DNA of 64,000 bases from Nymphaea colorata (taxonomy: Eukaryota; Streptophyta; Magnoliopsida; Nymphaeales; Nymphaeaceae). The position numbers and the translations under genes were made by a program. The stretch is taken from assembly GCF_008831285.2 (NCBI RefSeq), contig NC_045145.1, forward strand, positions 12,090,802 through 12,154,801, written 5' to 3'. The stretch's first letter is position 1. Each line of letters opens with the position of its first letter. This document shows, one piece after another, positions 58,711 to 64,000 of the stretch. The notes under the pieces are model-generated. The model was not told the DNA's origin, did no database searches, and saw only the letters and a list, made by a program, of their open reading frames with translations.

Positions 58711-59250
58711 ATGGAAAGATCTAGTAAAAAAACACTGGAAATATCACCAGAAAATATCGATGGAAAACCCTGTTGAACAGGTAGAGTTAGACTAGGGTTA
58801 ACATGAACACATTTGATCTTATGTCAAGAGTCTTTTTCTGTCCATTGTACATGCAAAAAAAAAAAAAGGTATTACATGTGCAACTCTTAGTATCACAGTG
58901 CAAGACATTTATCCCAGCTTCCGCAAGAGTACATAGGCTCAACAAAGGGGAACTGCATCCCCAAGGGGGTTGGTGCGTTAGGCAGGTGGGGTATACTGCT
59001 AGTTTCCGTTTTGAATCCCCATTGTGTCAACTCCCTGTGCTGCAAAAGGGAGGCACCGATATGAAAATTGATGCATAATGTGGGCACCTTTTCCAAGGCA
59101 CCAAAACAGGGAAACACAAAACTTTTTGGCCATTTTTCTTGTTTTGTTTGATGAATTTAGCAAGTTAAAGCTATGGGAAGCCCCACATGAGCCAAGGGGT
59201 ACATGTCCACTCTTCATTTCCTAAAATCTCAGTACATGTCTTTATGGTTG

Positions 59251-59430
59251 CAGCCAGTGGTAGAGCCAAAAATTTCTGGTTGAGGGGCACTTCAAGTGTA
59301 AGATTCAAACCTTAAGGGGCATTGATATGTAAAACACTGAAAATTAATGAAGTTTTTGTATCTAAATAGTTTAATTTTTTTGGGTTGGTGTTGGCAATTG
59401 CCCACACTAGCAATAATGTAGCTCTGCCAC
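59251..59430. mobile_element. MITE with CAGTGGTAGAGCC...GCTCTGCCACTG ends
   Basis: Inverted ends of 13 bases with few mismatches, about 180 bp apart, of the same type as the GGCGGAGCC family at 25.7-26.2 kb. No target duplication was identified. Confidence 0.6.
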
Positions 59431-59581
59431 TGGGTCAAAGTAGGTAAGTTTTCACTATGGTCTACACGCTATGCATCCCCATTTTTGGCTGCTGTAAATA
59501 TCATTTTTTTGTTAATACAAGTCCAGAGCCTCACTCCCACAATCTTCCATAGGAAACCTGAGCTGCTAATTACCCTATATC

Positions 59582-59629
59582 TAGAGATGTCAGCATATCT
59601 GATTCAAATGTGATCTGCTGACATCCCTA
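59582..59629. repeat. 48-bp foldback
   Basis: TAGAGATGTCAGCA and TGCTGACATCCCTA-type ends enclose a short loop. This looks like an internally deleted member of the TAGGGATG MITE family. Confidence 0.6.
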
Positions 59630-59936
59630 CTACTTCCACATAAATTGTCCAACTCAACTCAAAGATCAGGAGACAAAGATGCAGCCCCTGAGAAATGAAT
59701 TAGCATGGGATTTGCAATTGGAAGGAATGCAACAGGCAAGCTTAGCATGGCAAAGAGGTGCTGATAGACTCTTTTTTAAGCATATCAATGGCCAAAAAAG
59801 CAGCGAATAAGCCAGATGTGGGCTGGTATGAGCAGCTGCCGGCAGGGTCAACAGCTTTTCAATGAGGAGTGGACATGGATTGTGGATCTAGCCATAGGAG
59901 CTGCCACCCAGGTTTGCTTGTCATATGCCATCAGCC

Positions 59937-60603
59937 ATAGGGATGTCAATGGATCAGATTCGAATAAAATATACTCTTAACCATATGTAGCTGCTTTTTC
60001 AAATACTCACATGTTCATATTTGAATTTTGATTTCAACATGAATGAATAAAAGTTATATCTAAGTCTGAAATCCAATTTTGCAATCCAAATATGATCTGA
60101 ATCCAACTTTTCATTCACTTCTTAATCTGAATTTTGAACCAAATCTAGCTTACTTTCAATATATAAGAGTGTTAGATGTATGATATTTGTTTAAAACTAA
60201 ATATGATCTGAATTTGAATCTGATCAAATATTTACATATATCTGAATCCGAATCCATTAGAATGTCATTTCTTAAATCCAAAGCTGATCTGATTTTTCCA
60301 TTGGACATGATATTTTTTTTCTATAACTGGTTTTTCAGAATGGTTTGGTTGGATATCTGATTCAAATCGAATATATTGACATCCTTACTTAACCAGAAAT
60401 GCCTATCTCCACCACTGGAAATGGGAGTCAAATGTCATTTCTTAAATCCAAAGCTGATCTGATTTTTCCATTGGACATGATATTTTTTTTCTATAACTGG
60501 TTTTCAGAATGGTTTGGTTGGATATCTGACTCAAATCGAATATACTGACATCCTTACTTAACCAGAAATGCCTATCTCCACCACTGGAGATGGGAGTCAA
60601 AGA
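59937..60603. mobile_element. TAGGGATG-type MITE with a duplicated right end
   Basis: Starts TAGGGATGTCAATGGATC and has a first right end ATTGACATCCTTA near 60376. The stretch of about 172 bp from 'aatgtcatttcttaaatcc' (60261) to 'gggagtcaa' (60432) is then repeated at 60432-60603 with few differences, giving a second right end near 60561. Confidence 0.75.
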
Positions 60604-61800
60604 CGCACCAAGATATGTGCGTGATACTACTACTTGATTCTAACCGAAGTGGCCACAGGTATTGGCAGATGATCTATGTTTCAAATCTAGGAAATGATGA
60701 GATCATCCAACCTTCTTCGATGCACATTTCAGTTCCTTTGTTTCCAAAGTCTAGAGAAGTAGCACCCATAAGAATGGAACTAAGAATGTACTGTCAGCGT
60801 GCCCCTCAAGCCAAGTAACTATGCTATGGCATGTCAATTCCAAATAGTTGACTACAATATATTACATCACTGACCTGAAAAAAGAAATTGAATGTATAGA
60901 TAACAGTAATTTAAGTTTGAAGCAATACTTGACGAACAATATACTAGACAAAGTAGACCACGTAATTGAATAGTTTTGATGCGAGTGATTCCACAAACAT
61001 CAACATAAGTCATTCATGCATCTCATTCATTCAGCATCATTCATCAAATATCATGTCTTGGACGCATCAATGGATTGAAACTCACAAGATCTTGAGAGGT
61101 AGATCGGCCTATTGCCTTCTTTATTGCATTTATGAGATGTATCATTTCTACCAATCCGCAAATTTGTTCATTTGGAAGTTCTACACTGTCATGCCTCATT
61201 TCTTTCAGCACCAATTATTTAAATGAGATGAAGAAGCTATTTAATTGGAACGGATACAGCCTTGTCCATATCATTAGATTAAAAAAATGCCATTGTGTTT
61301 GTCATTCAAAGAGCAGTGGTGGAGTCAAAAAATTAGCTGGAGGGACCCTTCTTTAAAAACATTTATATCTTTATGGGGCACTTATATATGTATAAAAGAA
61401 AAAAAAAATAAATTTGCTAATGTAAAAAATAAAGAAATTTTAAAGAGCTGGTCTGGGCAACTTAGCCCACATGTGGCTAAGTCATTGCCAAAGAGGGTCC
61501 AAACGACAACATAGTGGCCAGGGAAGAGACACATTCAGTCATGTACTTCGTCTTCGAAACTTCTCTTGCTACATTGTCATACTAGCATGTAAGATTCAAT
61601 CATGTATTCAGTTTTCAAAACTTGTCTTGGTAGTTTTTTCATACTAGTGTCTAAGGGAAGAGAAATATTCAATCATGTACTTCTTTTTTTAAACCTCTCT
61701 TGAGGCTTTCTCATATTAATATGCAGCCAGAATGCAAAGTTTTATAAGAATAATCCGACTACCCACCAATTTGATGGAAAAACCATACTGCAAGGCAATG
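60604..61800. other. Intergenic, nothing recognised
   Basis: Contains a left-end fragment of the CAGTGGTGGAG MITE family at about 61313 (gagtcaaaaaattagctgg). Open frames at 60615-60818 and 60966-61226 show no domain. Confidence 0.5.
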
Positions 61801-63470
61801 CTATGACATACCCATGCTTTTGCTACATGGCCGGAATCGAGCTTGCTTCAAGATGATATATGGTATCTGGATTCTAGGGCAACACATCACATGGCACAAG
61901 ATATTGGCCATGCTATCACCAACAAAAATGAATGTAAAGTTGATCTCACACTGTTTGGTAAGCTCACATTGTTTTCCCTTCATATTCAAAAATTTGATCT
62001 CAAAGATGCTTTACATGTTTAATGTGCACTAAGAAAAATATGTTGTTTATGTTGCCAAACTTACACATGATAATCACCATTTTTTTGACTTTTGTCCTCA
62101 CAAATTTATGGTTTAGGTCATTAGAAATGAAAAGTTTTAGTACAAGGCAACAACGAGAAAAATTTATACAACCAAAGTGCTTCGATGTTTGTGCACAAAC
62201 AGTTCAAACAAGAAAGCCTTTATGAAAATTTTGCCTGCACTTCGGCCCTTCATTTTTTTCTATTTGAGAATTATTAGATTTAAAGTCAAACCATGTGGTT
62301 TTATATTGAATATGAACTTTATAAAGGATATATATGTTATGGCTCCTCACTCTTTCAATACATGCATTTCTCAACATACTGTTTTCTATGAAGAAAACCG
62401 TTTGCAGTTTTTAAATGTTATTCATTAATTAAAAAACTAATTGTAATTGAAGCTAAACCAAATAATCCAAGCCCCATTTCCAATGCAATTAAAGAGACAT
62501 TCAAAATATATCTTGCCCAAAATGAAACTTTGTCTATCTTCATCAACCCATAGCTTGGTCAAGAATATATCATGAATCACCTATATGTACATGAAGACCC
62601 ATGTCCCATCAACCAACCAAGAGAAGAAGAAAGGAAAGGAAATCATGAAGTGGAACTGGACTTTAGACCCATCTAGTGAAAGACGTACAATAATAGAACT
62701 AATTAATTTGAACTCACCATACGATTAACCAATCTATGGACGAAACAAGAGCATTAAGTGTTTATTTTCCATCCAAATATAGTCTTCCTTTGTGTCTCCT
62801 TAGTGAAGTCAATACAAGTTAAGTTGAACTCAGAGTTCATCTTAGCAAAATGTAATCCTAAAAGTGCTCAAGCTACGGAAGAAGAGTTGGGGTCTTTTTA
62901 TACAAATCAATTGTGGGCTCGTCCCAGCCAACAGCTCACATAATAATGTTAGATGTGGATGGATATTTAGATTAATAGGGAGGAATTCTGATGGCTCAAT
63001 TGCTTAGTACAAGTCTCCCCACTTTGCAGAAGGTATAATCCACAAGAAGGGACTTACTAATTTGAAACTTATAGTCCTACTGTTAACCAAACTACAAAAC
63101 CATTGATCTCAACCATGCCTATCTCGAAGGGTAGATCTTTACATGAATTAGGTGTCAATACTTTCTCACAACAGATACTAAAGTAAAAGGTGGTTCATGA
63201 TGCAACCAACATGGTTTTAAGATTAATGGGTTCCAATCATGTTTATCGCCTCAATAAAGCATTGTCCAAGTCAAAAAAAGGCTAACAAGGCATGTCCTTG
63301 CTCATCACACTTGGGGTTCATGAGTCACAATTAGATATGTCCATAAAATCCTCATTGATGATTTGTGTAGATGACATCATAGTCGCTAGAAGTTACATGG
63401 TTGAGGTAGAAAAAAATCGTAGTCACTAAAAGCAACAAACTAATTGTGGCAAGTTCCCTGTAAAATATAT
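61801..63470 (+). pseudogene. Decayed Ty1/copia coding relic
   Basis: Reads across frames in the copia order. Protease region DDIWYLDSRATHHM is at about 61850, with Gly of DSG replaced by Arg. Pre-integrase-like KLTHDNHHFFDF is near 62060, and an end-of-integrase QHTVFYEEN lies near 62370. RT fragments are YFETYSPTVNQTT (about 63055), YRLNKAL (about 63242) and VDDIIVARS (about 63366). Most of the integrase and RT is deleted and stops are frequent. LTRs are not visible in the window. It belongs to a different copia lineage from 11641-16904. Confidence 0.75.
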
Positions 63471-63507
63471 AAGATGACAGACAACTTATTGCCAATCAAA
63501 TACTATA

Positions 63508-63515
63508 TATGTATG

Positions 63516-63550
<35 letters not shown>

Positions 63551-63552
63551 AT
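63508..63552 (+). repeat. TA/TG microsatellite
   Basis: TA repeat passing into TG repeat, between the copia relic and the tRNA-like repeat head. Confidence 0.9.
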
Positions 63553-63564
63553 AGTGAATGGGCT

Positions 63565-63800
63565 CTTATAGGTAGCATAGCTGGTCCGACTGGCAGTATA
63601 GCAATGGGCCAATTGTCAACTCAATTCTCATGAGTGCTATTCACTTGAACTACAAATGGTGGGTGTGTGTTGCTTAGTTGATGGGTGTCTTGCTTTGAAC
63701 TAAAGTCACAAAGAAGCCCCAAACTGTGGGGCAGGAGGAAAGAGGGAGGGGCTTCCAGCTACAACCCCACAAAACAAAAGCAAAACAACAAATCTTAAAC
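63565..63800 (+). repeat. tRNA-like repeat head, third member
   Basis: TAGCATAGCTGG (63576-63587) fits the pol III A-box. CAATTCTCATGAGTGC (about 63623) is B-box-like. The remainder shares the 'aaggaggggcttc' theme with heads at 11096 and 41423 but lacks the tandem tail. It is a diverged relative, tentatively tRNA-derived SINE-like. Confidence 0.5.
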
Positions 63801-64000
63801 ATTAAAAACTAGCAAATTAATAACACAATTATCATTTTTTTCAAATTGTTGTGTCCTCCCTACCCAGGTACCCAAACCTATGCTTGAACCCATGCCAGCA
63901 CTAGTGCGACTTGGGCTTGGGGAAATGTTGGGAACACATTTGAAAGGGATGTCAACTGTTTGTAATATGATAAAGCAAGATGCTCGGATGTAGATCCAAA
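63801..64000. other. Window edge, nothing recognised
   Basis: Short unassigned sequence up to the end of the window. Confidence 0.5.

Overview
The window is nuclear DNA from a flowering plant. It is AT-rich and holds plant-type Ty3/gypsy and Ty1/copia retrotransposons, hAT-like MITEs, a LINE relic, a CC-NB-LRR (Rx/RGA-type) disease-resistance cluster and an intron-split plastidial-type terpene synthase locus. I cannot name the species. I see no clearly intact protein-coding gene: every recognisable coding region carries frameshifts, stops, missing exons or a gap. There are no CRISPR arrays, operons or recognisable tRNA/rRNA genes.

Layout. (1) 1-10995: left part of a large Ty3/gypsy element of the Tat lineage, closest in organisation to Ogre elements. 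It has a 5' LTR cut by the window start, a tRNA-Arg-like primer site, an extra ORF upstream of gag, gag, a DGGS-type protease, a G-patch, a probable intron before RT, then RT, a degenerate RNase H, a second (archaeal-type) RNase H and integrase. A 100-N assembly gap cuts the integrase tail; no 3' LTR follows. (2) 11096-18800: a composite repeat (tRNA-like head plus tandem units of about 115 bp). It is interrupted at 11641-16904 by a Ty1/copia element with near-identical 275/278-bp LTRs and a 5-bp target duplication. (3) 20.9-25.8 kb: scattered minus-strand NLR relics and a copia 3'-end fragment, itself split by other DNA. (4) 25.7-30.7 kb: a head-to-head MITE pair and a complete solo LTR (27541-30681) of the same family as the 5' LTR at the window start. 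It lies just downstream of an HMGB-type first coding exon (30843-30961, minus). (5) 31-35.8 kb: mostly AT-rich non-coding DNA with one well-bounded 184-bp MITE. (6) 35.9-39.3 kb: NLR copy 1 (minus), followed by a 713-bp hAT-like MITE on its upstream side. (7) 41.4-41.9 kb: a second composite-repeat copy. (8) 42.9-44.8 kb: a terpene synthase pseudogene (minus) whose promoter unit is tandemly repeated upstream to about 45.83 kb. (9) 48.3-51.9 kb: NLR copy 2 (plus), a heavily decayed pseudogene with extra C-terminal relics behind it. (10) 54-64 kb: LINE relic, simple repeats, MITEs, a decayed copia relic and a third tRNA-like repeat head.

The two long NLR copies are arranged head to head around the terpene synthase locus. 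With the smaller relics they show repeated duplication and decay of one NLR family, shaped by transposon insertion. The most interesting items are the Ogre-like element with a G-patch and candidate intron, the composite tRNA-headed repeat, the HMGB exon next to a solo LTR, and the terpene synthase locus that lost its metal-binding motif while its promoter unit was multiplied.
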